A stretch of 64,000 nucleotides of DNA from Halalkalibacter suaedae (GCF_017939705.1 NZ_JAGKSQ010000002.1:62001-126000); one strand, 5' to 3'; numbered from the stretch's first letter, positions 1 through 6,911 are shown. Notes: generated by a model from the letters alone, not told the origin. Made by a program: numbers and translations.

Positions 1-297
1 GTCCCAATACTGACAGTTAATGCTTATAGATTGTTATTTGATATCGAAAACTACCTAAGAGAAATAATTACAGAAAGTCGATTCAGTAACAATATAAATT
101 ATGAGAATCTAATGTTATTTCACATGATTACTATTGTTGAGTCGTTGCCATCTACAAGTACAGCCTTTTCTAAGCAAACAATAAATCAGCTATATGGGAT
201 AATGAAAATTAGAAATAAAGTTTGTCACATGAAAGCTATCAGTGAACAGGAGTATCAAGAGCTCTATCAATGCTGGCAAACTTTATTCAGTCATTAA
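1..297 (+). CDS. HEPN-like protein, C-terminal part (5' end outside window)
   Basis: The frame is open from base 1, so the gene begins to the left of the window; a TTG at 31 is only an internal candidate start with no clear ribosome site. About 98 C-terminal residues are visible, largely helical. Near the end is R-N-K-V-C-H, an R-x4-H motif of the kind that forms the RNase active site of HEPN proteins, followed by a short helix. HEPN proteins are common in toxin-antitoxin and abortive-infection modules, usually with a nucleotidyltransferase-like partner, but no partner is visible and the N-terminal part is missing. The final codons overlap the convergent gene at 287-643 by 11 bases. Family assignment rests on the motif only. 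Confidence 0.5.
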   Translation, partial: VPILTVNAYRLLFDIENYLREIITESRFSNNINYENLMLFHMITIVESLPSTSTAFSKQTINQLYGIMKIRNKVCHMKAISEQEYQELYQCWQTLFSH

Positions 298-643
298 TCA
301 TGTAATTATGAATGATGTCTCTGACGGAATTCTTTATTACTTCATTTAAGATACTCAACTCTTGTTCATAACCCCGGCACTTTACTAGATACTTTGTAAA
401 CATTCCGCTACTTTCTTTTCCATTTTCATACACTTTCAATCCAGTTTTATTCATATCTCGTTTTACTTTGTATATCTCCTTACCGATCCGTTCAATACAC
501 CCTTCGATCATCTCTGTGTAAGGCTCACTAAATTTAAATCCAGCTGCATTTACTTTTGTAAGATCCTTCTCCAGTACTTTTCTAGCCATAGGCAAATAGA
601 TAAATAATCTTGCTAGTTTCATTTCATCTGTTTTGATGTGCAT
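287..643 (-). CDS. Hypothetical protein, second gene of SOS-type minus-strand unit
   Basis: 118 residues, mostly charged and helical, no signal peptide or membrane segment, and no family that I recognise. It starts 11 bases after the stop of the 55-aa gene at 655-822, with an AGGGTGAT ribosome site in that gap, so the two are almost certainly one transcript. The transcript begins at the promoter at 845-873, which carries a LexA-type box, so expression is predicted to rise after DNA damage. The two-gene, SOS-regulated, accessory setting resembles small prophage or integrative-element operons, but no function can be read from the sequence. Confidence 0.65.
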   Translation of the reverse strand: MHIKTDEMKLARLFIYLPMARKVLEKDLTKVNAAGFKFSEPYTEMIEGCIERIGKEIYKVKRDMNKTGLKVYENGKESSGMFTKYLVKCRGYEQELSILNEVIKNSVRDIIHNYMIND

Positions 644-654
644 AGGTCATCACC

Positions 655-822
655 CTAGGCTTTTTCGTTTGATTTCATACTTTTGTTTAATACAGTTAGT
701 GCAGCATCTATATTTTCTATTGTGAATTCAAAACGCTCTGTCATCTTTCCGTTCACTATAATAATAAAGTGATCATCTGTGTGAATAAGTCCGGTACTTC
801 CTCTAGTATTTACGGTTAGCAT
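655..822 (-). CDS. Hypothetical 55-aa protein, first gene of SOS-type unit
   Basis: A 55-residue frame starting with ATG at 822 behind AAAGAGGTGG-like sequence and ending TAG at 655. The protein alternates short hydrophobic strand-like stretches (residues 19-24) with a helical C-terminal half. No family is recognised. It is the first gene after the divergent promoter region 845-903 and precedes the 118-aa gene by 11 bases. Because the LexA-type box at 853-866 lies between the -35 and -10 of its promoter, it should be repressed until LexA is cleaved. That is inference from the site, not from any known role of the protein. Confidence 0.6.
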   Translation of the reverse strand: MLTVNTRGSTGLIHTDDHFIIIVNGKMTERFEFTIENIDAALTVLNKSMKSNEKA

Positions 823-844
823 TTTTCCACCTCTTTTTAAGTTG

Positions 845-873
845 ATTATATACGAACTAGCGTTCTATTTCAA
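845..873 (-). promoter_or_regulatory. Minus-strand promoter with LexA (DinR) box in the spacer
   Basis: On the minus strand: -35 TTGAAA (873-868), 17-bp spacer, -10 TATAAT (850-845). Within the spacer, 853-866 reads CGAAC-TAGC-GTTCT, matching the Bacillus LexA/DinR box CGAAC-N4-GTTCG at nine of ten fixed positions. It drives the genes at 822-655 and 643-287. Confidence 0.8.
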
Positions 874-874
874 C

Positions 875-903
875 TTGAATCAGAATGTATGTTCGTATAT
901 AAT
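875..903 (+). promoter_or_regulatory. Plus-strand promoter with second LexA-like box in the spacer
   Basis: -35 TTGAAT (875-880), 17-bp spacer, -10 TATAAT (898-903). The spacer holds 882-895, AGAAT-GTAT-GTTCG, a LexA-like box with an intact right half and a weaker left half. The arrangement is the mirror image of the opposing promoter around base 874. It drives the LexA-like gene at 934. Confidence 0.75.
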
Positions 904-933
904 GTAATAAAAGATGAATAGAGGGTGTTTCTT

Positions 934-1152
934 ATGAAGGAACTTACATTAAAGCAGAAGCAGGTCCTTACATGTATTGTGGCGTTTATAGCTAAACATA
1001 GTTTCGCACCATCTTCTAGAGAACTAGGAGCGTTATTGGAACATAGTTCTCCTTCAACCACACATCGTTATTTAGTGACGTTAAAGGAAAAGGGATATGT
1101 TGATTGGATAGAATCGAAGCCTAGAACATTACGTGTATTGAAAGGAGCTTAA
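934..1152 (+). CDS. Stand-alone LexA-type winged-helix DNA-binding protein
   Basis: 72 residues from ATG 934, which has GAGGGTG six bases upstream; an in-frame GTG at 925 lies inside that site. The whole protein matches the N-terminal DNA-binding domain of LexA: a first helix with LTLKQKQVL, the P-S-x-R-E-L-G turn before helix 2, the S-x-S-T-x-H recognition-helix region, and a C-terminal wing ending KPRTLRVL. The S24 self-cleaving peptidase domain and its Ser/Lys dyad, present in full LexA (about 205 residues), are absent. It is transcribed from a promoter with its own LexA-like box. Inference: an uncleavable competitor or feedback repressor at SOS boxes, or a separate repressor of this island. 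It is not the chromosomal lexA. Confidence 0.75.
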   Translation: MKELTLKQKQVLTCIVAFIAKHSFAPSSRELGALLEHSSPSTTHRYLVTLKEKGYVDWIESKPRTLRVLKGA

Positions 1153-1154
1153 TT

Positions 1155-1367
1155 ATGAGATGCTTGTTTGAAGTGAGTTTAGAAAACCGTCAACCTATAC
1201 AAATAATATATATGGATGGTAACGGTTCAATCTCTCAAAGGTTTGTTACCATTAATTCATAAAACGAGGATCATCTTATCGGCTACTGTCATTTTAGAAA
1301 CCAAAAACGCATGTTTAAAATAGAGAGTATTCTTTCTGCTGGCATCTCAAGAAGAAGTCATGCATAA
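1155..1367 (+). pseudogene. Small WYL-domain protein gene interrupted by an in-frame TAA
   Basis: Starts two bases after the stop of the LexA-like gene. The first 35 codons (1155-1259) and the 34 codons after an ochre codon at 1260-1262 lie in the same frame and together read as one small WYL-type domain: I-I-Y-M-D-G-N-G with a downstream R-F-V-T-I, then L-I-G-Y-C-H-F-R and a closing K-R-M-F-K-I-E-S-I-L-S. WYL domains bind nucleic acid or ligands in bacterial regulators, often in DNA-damage or defence contexts. A single stop divides the domain at the turn between its halves. It could be a point-mutated pseudogene, a readthrough product or a sequencing error; I call it a pseudogene. Confidence 0.55.
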
Positions 1368-1436
1368 TTAGCATCCTCCTCGCATACGCTAATAGCAAAG
1401 CGCAGCAACGCAAGCTGCTTATAGCGTTTTAGACAA

Positions 1437-1476
1437 AATACCGAGTGGGAACGTTCCCTTACTCGGTATTTTTTTG
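1437..1476 (+). terminator. Intrinsic terminator after LexA-like/WYL unit
   Basis: Stem ATACCGAGT / ACTCGGTAT (1438-1446 with 1461-1469), with an additional GGGAACGTTCCC dyad in the loop region, followed by a run of seven T. Confidence 0.8.
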
Positions 1477-1519
1477 TTTTATCCTCCTTCTGGACTTCCT
1501 CTAAGCTTGCTGGCTGAAT

Positions 1520-1699
1520 GTGGAAGGGGAATACGAACGACCTTTTGTATGTAATGCATTATCGATGGTAGTAAACCGCTATGAGACTAAAGATCATAGT
1601 TCACTAACTAAAAGGCACTCAAAGAAATATGGACGACCAATAATTGATGTGTTAAAAGAAATTCAGTCCAGGAATAAACATATACTGTTATCAAGATGA
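1520..1699 (+). CDS. Doubtful short ORF in otherwise empty stretch 1477-1746
   Basis: The 380 bases between the WYL remnant and the minus-strand gene ending at 1747 contain a terminator and this frame. It is open from 1505; a GTG at 1520 would give 59 residues and an ATG at 1565 about 44. No good ribosome site precedes either start. The product is basic, with a K-R-H-S-K-K cluster, and resembles nothing I know. It could be the tail of a decayed gene from the island. Reported so that the stretch is described. Confidence 0.2.
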   Translation: MEGEYERPFVCNALSMVVNRYETKDHSSLTKRHSKKYGRPIIDVLKEIQSRNKHILLSR

Positions 1700-1721
1700 A
1701 GTATTTTGAGAAAATATAAAA

Positions 1722-1748
1722 GAGCTTTTAGCATTAAACCAAAAGCTC
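1722..1748 (-). terminator. Terminator of the 284-aa gene
   Basis: Dyad GAGCTTTT / AAAAGCTC (1722-1729 with 1741-1748) overlapping the stop codon, followed on the minus strand by an A/T-rich run with several T. Confidence 0.55.
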
Positions 1749-2601
1749 AAAACTCATAATCAGAATCCCTCATGGCCTCTACTGGTCTCTTGTTATAAGT
1801 AATTTTATAATACCTCCCTTTTTTTGCTCGTAGTTTATCGTTTAACCATGCTATTATAAGGTTTCTTATATTATAATCTATTTCGTTAAAATCTAATGCT
1901 TCCTTATCATAAGGTACGTGAGATTCCCCATGTCTCGAAAAAATACCAGTTCCCTCCTTTGAATTGGCGAATTGAGAAAAACTTCCTAAGAGAAAGAAAT
2001 CTAAGTATTTTCTTAAATCAGGATCTAGATTATCCCTTATCTTGTTGTAAGCGTTCTTATTTTTAGGGATTTCTAGGTTATATGTAATATTTTCGTAAAT
2101 TTTGTAAACGTTTATAAAAAAATACAATACGTCAAGTGTTGAAAGTGAAAAGAACATAAGCGTCTCAAGTACAATATCTTCTTCTTTGGCTAAACTAATA
2201 AAATCTCCAATGTAGTTTGTCGATAGAGTCGATGATTGTTCGAACATTAAGTTTGAAAAAGGACTGAATAATTGATTATATTCAACTATGGTGAAGTCGT
2301 TTTTTCTTGGAGGAACGGGCCTTATACCATGTTTATCTTCAAAAAGAATGCGACTATTATAATCAATAGCGTAATTATTAGTTAACAATATAATACTGTT
2401 TAAAAGACGGATTAACGCTTTTGCTCTGTAATATGCTAACTCATGATTTTCAAGATCATATTCTTTTAAGTGGGGTGAAGTTAGATAATATAATTCTACT
2501 TCTCCTGTGACATCATAATCACCGACGATACTTATATCATCTGAAAAATTATTAATTGCTAGGCTGTTAAGCATATTAGATTGAATAGGTAAATACCACA
2601 T
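1747..2601 (-). CDS. Orphan 284-aa protein with a C-terminal R-x4-H motif
   Basis: ATG at 2601 with GAGGAG five bases upstream and a TATAAT box at about 2631-2636 on the minus strand. The protein is cytosolic by appearance, helical, rich in aromatic and Asn residues. At about residues 224-229 it has R-H-G-E-S-H followed by a long helix with N-I-R-N-L-I-I-A-W-L; R-x4-H before a terminal helix is the layout seen in HEPN-type proteins, though the motif is short and this could be chance. No family is recognised. It is the last gene of the accessory island before the junction with core-like sequence at about 2680, and its A+T-rich codon use matches the island genes. Confidence 0.6.
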   Translation of the reverse strand: MWYLPIQSNMLNSLAINNFSDDISIVGDYDVTGEVELYYLTSPHLKEYDLENHELAYYRAKALIRLLNSIILLTNNYAIDYNSRILFEDKHGIRPVPPRKNDFTIVEYNQLFSPFSNLMFEQSSTLSTNYIGDFISLAKEEDIVLETLMFFSLSTLDVLYFFINVYKIYENITYNLEIPKNKNAYNKIRDNLDPDLRKYLDFFLLGSFSQFANSKEGTGIFSRHGESHVPYDKEALDFNEIDYNIRNLIIAWLNDKLRAKKGRYYKITYNKRPVEAMRDSDYEF

Positions 2602-2652
2602 ATTTTCTCCTCAAGTAGGTTTTTGTATATATTATAAACCAAAAATTACTTT

Positions 2653-3060
2653 TTATTTATAAATTGTTGTTTTAGGAACCAATGAGACAGCAGGAGTTGG
2701 CCAGAAAAATAAAGAAATGGCATACGTTACAAAGACCAAAACCCAAAATGAAATATGGCCGTTTACCATTACTTTTTGAAAGGGTGTAATCATCCGTTCA
2801 TCTGAACGAATGGCCTTTAACGAGTGAAGGAGGGCGGTCATGATCGCTATGATTAGAAAAATGTTAAACAATTCACCGGCCGCTGTTAAACTAGCTTGGA
2901 ATATTGTCTGTAGACCTAAAAAGAAAGAACCTGTATATAACCATCCAACTAAGAATGTCATTAAGACAGCCGGGACGACAACGTTTTGTCTGAAAAGCAT
3001 TGTCAAAATGATTAAACACGTACCAATAAGGTAAATCCAATGCGGAATTGTAAGTACCAT
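2653..3060 (-). pseudogene. Truncated multi-pass membrane transporter-like gene
   Basis: ATG at 3060 is preferred because AAAGGAG lies nine bases upstream; an earlier in-frame ATG at 3069 touches that site. About 127 residues with four hydrophobic segments remain (three in the first 75 residues, a fourth from about 100). The reading frame then runs into seven unrelated residues and a stop just where accessory-island sequence begins. The last membrane segment, ending P-T-P-A-V-S-L-V, looks like the first third of a larger carrier of some 450 residues, from my memory of similar Bacillus proteins. Inference: the 3' part was lost when the island was inserted or a deletion occurred at about 2670-2690. 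Confidence 0.5.
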
Positions 3061-3150
3061 CACATCCATCTCCTTTCATCGGCTATACCGAGATAGGATA
3101 AGATATGCGAAGGACTAGGCGTTGGTGTATTAACTGAAATGTATACAAAC

Positions 3151-3184
3151 AAAAAACAGTATGGTTAATAACCATACTGTTTTT
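3151..3184. terminator. Bidirectional terminator hairpin
   Basis: AAACAGTATGG / CCATACTGTTT stem with a TTAATAA loop, A-run on the left and T-run on the right. It sits upstream of the truncated transporter and downstream of the SASP gene, so it serves the minus-strand SASP transcript. Confidence 0.75.
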
Positions 3185-3214
3185 CTGACTGTGGGCTAGG
3201 GTGTTTGTTTATAA

Positions 3215-3421
3215 TTAATATTGTCCTTGCATTTGTTGTTGGGCTGTTTGTACAAGACGCTTAGTAATTTCTCCACCAACAGAACCGTTGGCACGAGAAG
3301 TTGTATCAGCACCAAGATTCACACCGAATTCAGATGCAATCTCATATTTCATTTGATCAAGAGCTTGCTCCACACCAGGTACAAGTAATTGATTTGAATT
3401 TGAGTTTGAATTAGCCATCAT
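3215..3421 (-). CDS. Small acid-soluble spore protein, alpha/beta type
   Basis: 68 residues from ATG 3421 (GGGGGG five bases upstream; ATG 3418 is equally possible). It contains both signatures of alpha/beta SASPs: the K-Y-E-I-A-x-E-F-G-V segment with the GPR-protease cleavage region, and the C-terminal [12 protein letters not shown]. These proteins coat forespore DNA, shift it towards an A-like form and give UV resistance, then are degraded at germination. A sigma-G-type promoter lies upstream at 3449-3478 and a terminator follows. A close paralogue is at 36415. Confidence 0.95.
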   Translation of the reverse strand: MMANSNSNSNQLLVPGVEQALDQMKYEIASEFGVNLGADTTSRANGSVGGEITKRLVQTAQQQMQGQY

Positions 3422-3448
3422 GTATTCCCCCCTTCGACGTTGTACGTT

Positions 3449-3478
3449 TATTATGCGAGGGGTATAAGAAAAATATAC
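3449..3478 (-). promoter_or_regulatory. Sigma-G-type promoter of SASP gene
   Basis: On the minus strand GTATA (3478-3474), 18-bp spacer, CATAATA (3455-3449), an exact match to the forespore sigma-G pattern GHATR-N18-CATWHTA. Confidence 0.75.
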
Positions 3479-3499
3479 ATACCATTTCAATTTAAGACT

Positions 3500-3661
3500 T
3501 TACTGTTTACGAAAGGCTCTTCTTTCGGCATATTCTAGACACTTACTACAAACGTGGATTGGCTCATCTTTTTCTGTAATATACCTACGCATAGGTGGAG
3601 TCGTTGACTTACAAAAGTAACACTTCCGTCTGAATGTTGACAGTAGCTTTTTTAACATCAT
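3500..3661 (-). CDS. Small zinc-ribbon protein
   Basis: 53 residues from ATG 3661 (or 3658) with GAGGAG upstream. Two C-x2-C pairs (C14/C17 and C38/C41) separated by about 20 residues make a zinc-ribbon fold likely; the rest is strongly basic (MMLKKLL start, R-R-K clusters). Such miniproteins occur widely in Bacillaceae without assigned roles; RNA or ribosome binding would fit the charge, but this is inference. It lies alone, divergent from the MATE transporter gene. Confidence 0.65.
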   Translation of the reverse strand: MMLKKLLSTFRRKCYFCKSTTPPMRRYITEKDEPIHVCSKCLEYAERRAFRKQ

Positions 3662-3832
3662 CAATCTCCTCTCTATTGTTCCACTATAATTGTATCAGTT
3701 CAAATGGCAGATGACGATTCATTTGTTTGATGACAGCCAATATCGAAAGTTATTGCGGAAAAATAATGATCGGTGTATGATCTGATATGTAACTATTTAG
3801 TGAAGCGAAACAAATGAGAGAAGTGAAGATAA

Positions 3833-5230
3833 ATGAAACAACAAAGCAATAGTGATCGACTTGGAACAGAACCTATACCTAAATTATTAAGAAGCCTATC
3901 GATCCCGGCGATGATCGGGATGTTCGTCATGGCCTTTTACAATGTAGTTGATACCATTTTCATTTCCTATGGAGTCGGAATTGACGCTGTGGCAGGTGTG
4001 ACATTAGCATTTCCGATCATGATGATCATGATGGCTGTTTCTGCAGCACTTGGAATTGGTGGTGCATCTGTCATATCAAGAAGGTTAGGCGAACGTAAAG
4101 AAGAGGATGCGGATCGAGTGTTTGGTACGATTCTGGCTGTTACAGGGATTATCAGCATCATTGGAATGGTCGCTGCCTTTACAATACTTGAACCGGTTTT
4201 ACGTCTATTTGGTGCAACTCCGACCATTTTAGAACATGCTATCGATTACACGTTTCCGATGATGCTAGGCATTTTCTTTTTTACATTTACCTTTGCTACA
4301 AATAGCATTATTCGTTCTGAGGGAAATGCAAAGTTTGCAATGATGACCATGATTATTCCTTCTGTTCTTAATATCATTTTGGATCCAATTTTTATTTTTG
4401 GACTAGATATGGGAGTGAAAGGAGCGGCAATCGCAACAGTTCTCTCACAGGCCTCAGTCTCGATCGTCATTCTTTATTATTTTCTTTCCGGAAAAAGCTC
4501 ACTCAATCTTTTTAAGCATCATATTAAGATTGATCTACCCATCCTAAAAGAAGTGATTGCGGTAGGACTGCCAGCATTTGCTCAGCAAGCTGCAGGAAGC
4601 CTTATGATGATTGCAATTAACTCAATGCTAATTACATTTGGAAATGACTTTCATGTTGGTGTATTTGGAATCATACAACGAATCATTATGTTCACGTTGA
4701 TGCCAATGATGGGAGTTATGCAAGGGATGCAACCAATTGTCGGGTATAATTTTGGGGCGAAGAATATGACGCGTCTGCGTGACACTGTCGCTATAGGATT
4801 AAAAGTAACAATAGCGATGACAGTCATTGTCTTTTTGCTAATTATGGCCGTTCCACATTGGTTTATGATGATTTTTAGCTCTGATCAAGTCGTGATCAAT
4901 GAAGGTTCAACCTTTTTACGGATTATGTTTAGTGCAGTCTTTCTTATTGGTGTACAAGTGGTGAGTGGGGGATTGTATCAAGCACTAGGTAAACCAAAGC
5001 AAGCATTAATTCTTTCATTATCACGCCAATTGTTATTCTTGATTCCGCTTGTGCTGATTTTACCACATTATTTTGGTGTATATGGCGTCTGGATGGCATT
5101 CCCGATAGCCGATTTCTTATCATTTCTCCTTGCTGTGACTCTTCTTTACCGAGACCGTGAGATCTTTTTTCATAAAAAGAATGGAAATCATCATAATGAT
5201 GATAACGAGGAATCCTTCGTTGCAATATAA
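3833..5230 (+). CDS. MATE-family multidrug/sodium antiporter
   Basis: 465 residues, typical MATE length, with twelve hydrophobic segments and the N-terminal signature in which a P-K-L-L motif precedes S-I-P-A-M-I-G-M and the long F-Y-N-V-V-D-T-I-F segment. It most resembles the MepA/NorM-type branch that exports cationic drugs in exchange for H+ or Na+. The C-terminus carries an unusual His/Asn/Asp-rich tail. The start ATG 3833 has GAAGTGAAG upstream. No regulator gene is adjacent; the next feature is the purine riboswitch of the amidohydrolase gene. Substrate unknown. Confidence 0.9.
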   Translation: MKQQSNSDRLGTEPIPKLLRSLSIPAMIGMFVMAFYNVVDTIFISYGVGIDAVAGVTLAFPIMMIMMAVSAALGIGGASVISRRLGERKEEDADRVFGTILAVTGIISIIGMVAAFTILEPVLRLFGATPTILEHAIDYTFPMMLGIFFFTFTFATNSIIRSEGNAKFAMMTMIIPSVLNIILDPIFIFGLDMGVKGAAIATVLSQASVSIVILYYFLSGKSSLNLFKHHIKIDLPILKEVIAVGLPAFAQQAAGSLMMIAINSMLITFGNDFHVGVFGIIQRIIMFTLMPMMGVMQGMQPIVGYNFGAKNMTRLRDTVAIGLKVTIAMTVIVFLLIMAVPHWFMMIFSSDQVVINEGSTFLRIMFSAVFLIGVQVVSGGLYQALGKPKQALILSLSRQLLFLIPLVLILPHYFGVYGVWMAFPIADFLSFLLAVTLLYRDREIFFHKKNGNHHNDDNEESFVAI

Positions 5231-5317
5231 TAGGAAAAAGAATTGGTAGAAAATCTTTCAATCTAGTTGTTAGTTAGCAATTATTTCGCTATGGTTAAGA
5301 AAGTAAATGAATATGAA

Positions 5318-5383
5318 TTCGTATAACCTCACGCGATACGGGCTGAGGGTTTCTACTTGGAACCGTAAATTCCTGACTACGAA
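5318..5383 (+). promoter_or_regulatory. Purine riboswitch aptamer, guanine class
   Basis: P1 is TTCGTA (5318-5323) paired with TACGAA (5378-5383). After P1 comes TATAA, then a P2 arm with loop GATACGG (one bulged C), the invariant TTTCTAC joining region, and a P3 arm with loop CCGTAAA. The base that pairs with the ligand is C5377 in the joining sequence GACTACG; C indicates guanine or hypoxanthine, U would indicate adenine. P3 is weak (a U-U mismatch near its base). It lies 70 bases before the amidohydrolase gene. Confidence 0.92.
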
Positions 5384-5417
5384 AATAGTGCCTTGGCACT
5401 TTTTTCGTAGTCTTTTT
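5375..5417 (+). terminator. Riboswitch expression platform: terminator sharing the P1 3' strand
   Basis: GACTACGAAAA (5375-5385) pairs with TTTTCGTAGTC (5402-5412), with an inner AGTGCC/GGCACT stem, then five T. The left arm contains the whole 3' strand of aptamer helix P1 and the ligand-pairing C5377. Ligand-stabilised P1 would therefore prevent the terminator, as in the adenine pbuE switch, which turns genes ON. Confidence 0.8.
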
Positions 5418-5453
5418 CTTGTTTTTAGACGATAAATTCATGAGGTGATAGTG

Positions 5454-6785
5454 GTGAAGACGTTAATCAAACAGGCGGAAATTGTAACAATGAATGGAAA
5501 AGAAGAGATTTTTGTTGGGGATATTTATATTGAGGATGATCGAATTACAGCCATTGGTCGAGAACTCAATCCGAAAGAAGTTGATAAGATGGTCGATGGA
5601 AGAGGGAAAACAGTTATTCCGGGTTTTGTTCAAACCCATATCCATCTATGTCAGACCGTTTTTCGGGGCAAGGGTGATGATCTAGAATTAATGGATTGGC
5701 TCAAAAAAAGAATCTGGCCGCTTGAAGCTGCACATGACGAGGAATCCTTGTATTATTCTGCTTTACTAGGAATAGGAGAATTGATTCAAAGTGGAACAAC
5801 ATCGATTGTTGATATGGAGACAGTTCATCATACCGATTTTGCTTTCCAAGCAATTGCCTCTAGTGGGATCAGGGCACTTTCTGGGAAAGTAATGATGGAT
5901 AAGGGCGATGAAGTGCCAAAGCGTCTCCAGGAAAAAACAGCTCAATCGATTCAAGAAAGTGTTGATTTGCTTGAGAAATGGCATAATTTTGATAATGGTC
6001 GGATTAAATATGCGTTTTCTCCTCGTTTTGTTGTTTCTTGTACAGAAACATTATTAAAGGAAGTCGCAAATTTATCAAAGCAATATAATGTTAATGTACA
6101 TACTCACGCATCCGAAAATCTCGGAGAAATTGAAATTGTAGAACAGGATACTGGTATGCGGAATATCGTCTATCTTGATCATCTCGGTCTTGCTAATGAT
6201 CGATTAATTTTGGCACATTGTATTTGGTTAAACGATGAAGAAAAACGAATTATTAAGCAAAAAGGAATCCATGTTAGTCATTGTCCTGGTTCTAACTTAA
6301 AGCTAGCCTCTGGAATTGCTGAAATACCAAGTTTGCTTGAACAAGATATTTCGGTAAGTCTTGGAGCCGACGGTGCACCGTGTAACAATAACTTAGACAT
6401 GTTTAATGAAATGCGTTTAGCTGCTCTCATCCAGAAGCCAGAGCACGGTCCAACTGCGATGAATGCACGCACTGTCTTTCGAATGGCAACGATAGGTGGG
6501 GCGAAAGCGATTGGTCTAAGTGAGGAAATTGGTAGTTTGGAGGTTGGTAAAAAAGCTGACCTTGCGATACTAGACTTAAATGATTTTCATATGTACCCAT
6601 CTGCGGGTGTTGATCCAATCTCTAGAATTGTGTATTCGGCAACAAGGGCAGATGTCGTTTCAACAATGGTTAACGGAAAGTTTGTCATGGAAAATCGTAT
6701 CATGAAAACAATGGATAAGGCGATTGTCTTGCAAGAAGCTAATGCTTCCATTCAACGTTTAACTAATAGAATAGGTGCTTTGTAA
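5454..6785 (+). CDS. Amidohydrolase, probable guanine/purine deaminase
   Basis: 443 residues from GTG 5454 (GAGGTGAT upstream; GTG 5451 also possible). It belongs to the metal-dependent amidohydrolase superfamily, TrzA/AtzB/SsnA/GuaD-like branch: H-I-H-L at the first strand, V-H-T-H-A-S-E for the third metal histidine and catalytic glutamate, A-H-C at the next strand, and G-A-D-G-A-P for the final Asp. Database labels for this branch vary (5'-deoxyadenosine or S-adenosylhomocysteine deaminase, guanine deaminase, chlorohydrolase). The upstream guanine-class aptamer with an ON-type platform argues that the substrate is guanine or a close purine, so that the cell makes the catabolic enzyme when guanine is in excess. 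That specificity is inference. A strong terminator follows, so it is monocistronic. Confidence 0.8.
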   Translation: MKTLIKQAEIVTMNGKEEIFVGDIYIEDDRITAIGRELNPKEVDKMVDGRGKTVIPGFVQTHIHLCQTVFRGKGDDLELMDWLKKRIWPLEAAHDEESLYYSALLGIGELIQSGTTSIVDMETVHHTDFAFQAIASSGIRALSGKVMMDKGDEVPKRLQEKTAQSIQESVDLLEKWHNFDNGRIKYAFSPRFVVSCTETLLKEVANLSKQYNVNVHTHASENLGEIEIVEQDTGMRNIVYLDHLGLANDRLILAHCIWLNDEEKRIIKQKGIHVSHCPGSNLKLASGIAEIPSLLEQDISVSLGADGAPCNNNLDMFNEMRLAALIQKPEHGPTAMNARTVFRMATIGGAKAIGLSEEIGSLEVGKKADLAILDLNDFHMYPSAGVDPISRIVYSATRADVVSTMVNGKFVMENRIMKTMDKAIVLQEANASIQRLTNRIGAL

Positions 6786-6790
6786 TAAGT

Positions 6791-6836
6791 AAAAAAGGCA
6801 TTGTTGTTATCTCATTGATAATGACAATGCCTTTTT
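6791..6836 (+). terminator. Terminator after the amidohydrolase gene
   Basis: AAAGGCATTGT / ACAATGCCTTT stem with an inner GTTATC/GATAAT pairing, ending in a T-run. Confidence 0.85.
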
Positions 6837-6911
6837 CTATTGTAATAATACATAATTGATGAAAAAAATGGACAAAGATAAGGGAAGTAGTCAAATGAGG
6901 AGGGTTTATAA

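Noticed and set aside
870-1061. 63-codon frame on the minus strand across the LexA-like gene
   Set aside because: Lies antisense to the LexA-like domain and overlaps both promoters; no ribosome site.
1440-1460. GGGAACGTTCCC at 1447-1458 as a LexA box
   Set aside because: Lacks the four-base centre of CGAAC-N4-GTTCG and lies in a terminator loop.
5231-5317. Second riboswitch-like fold before the purine aptamer
   Set aside because: No conserved core; only A/T-rich leader and probable promoter.
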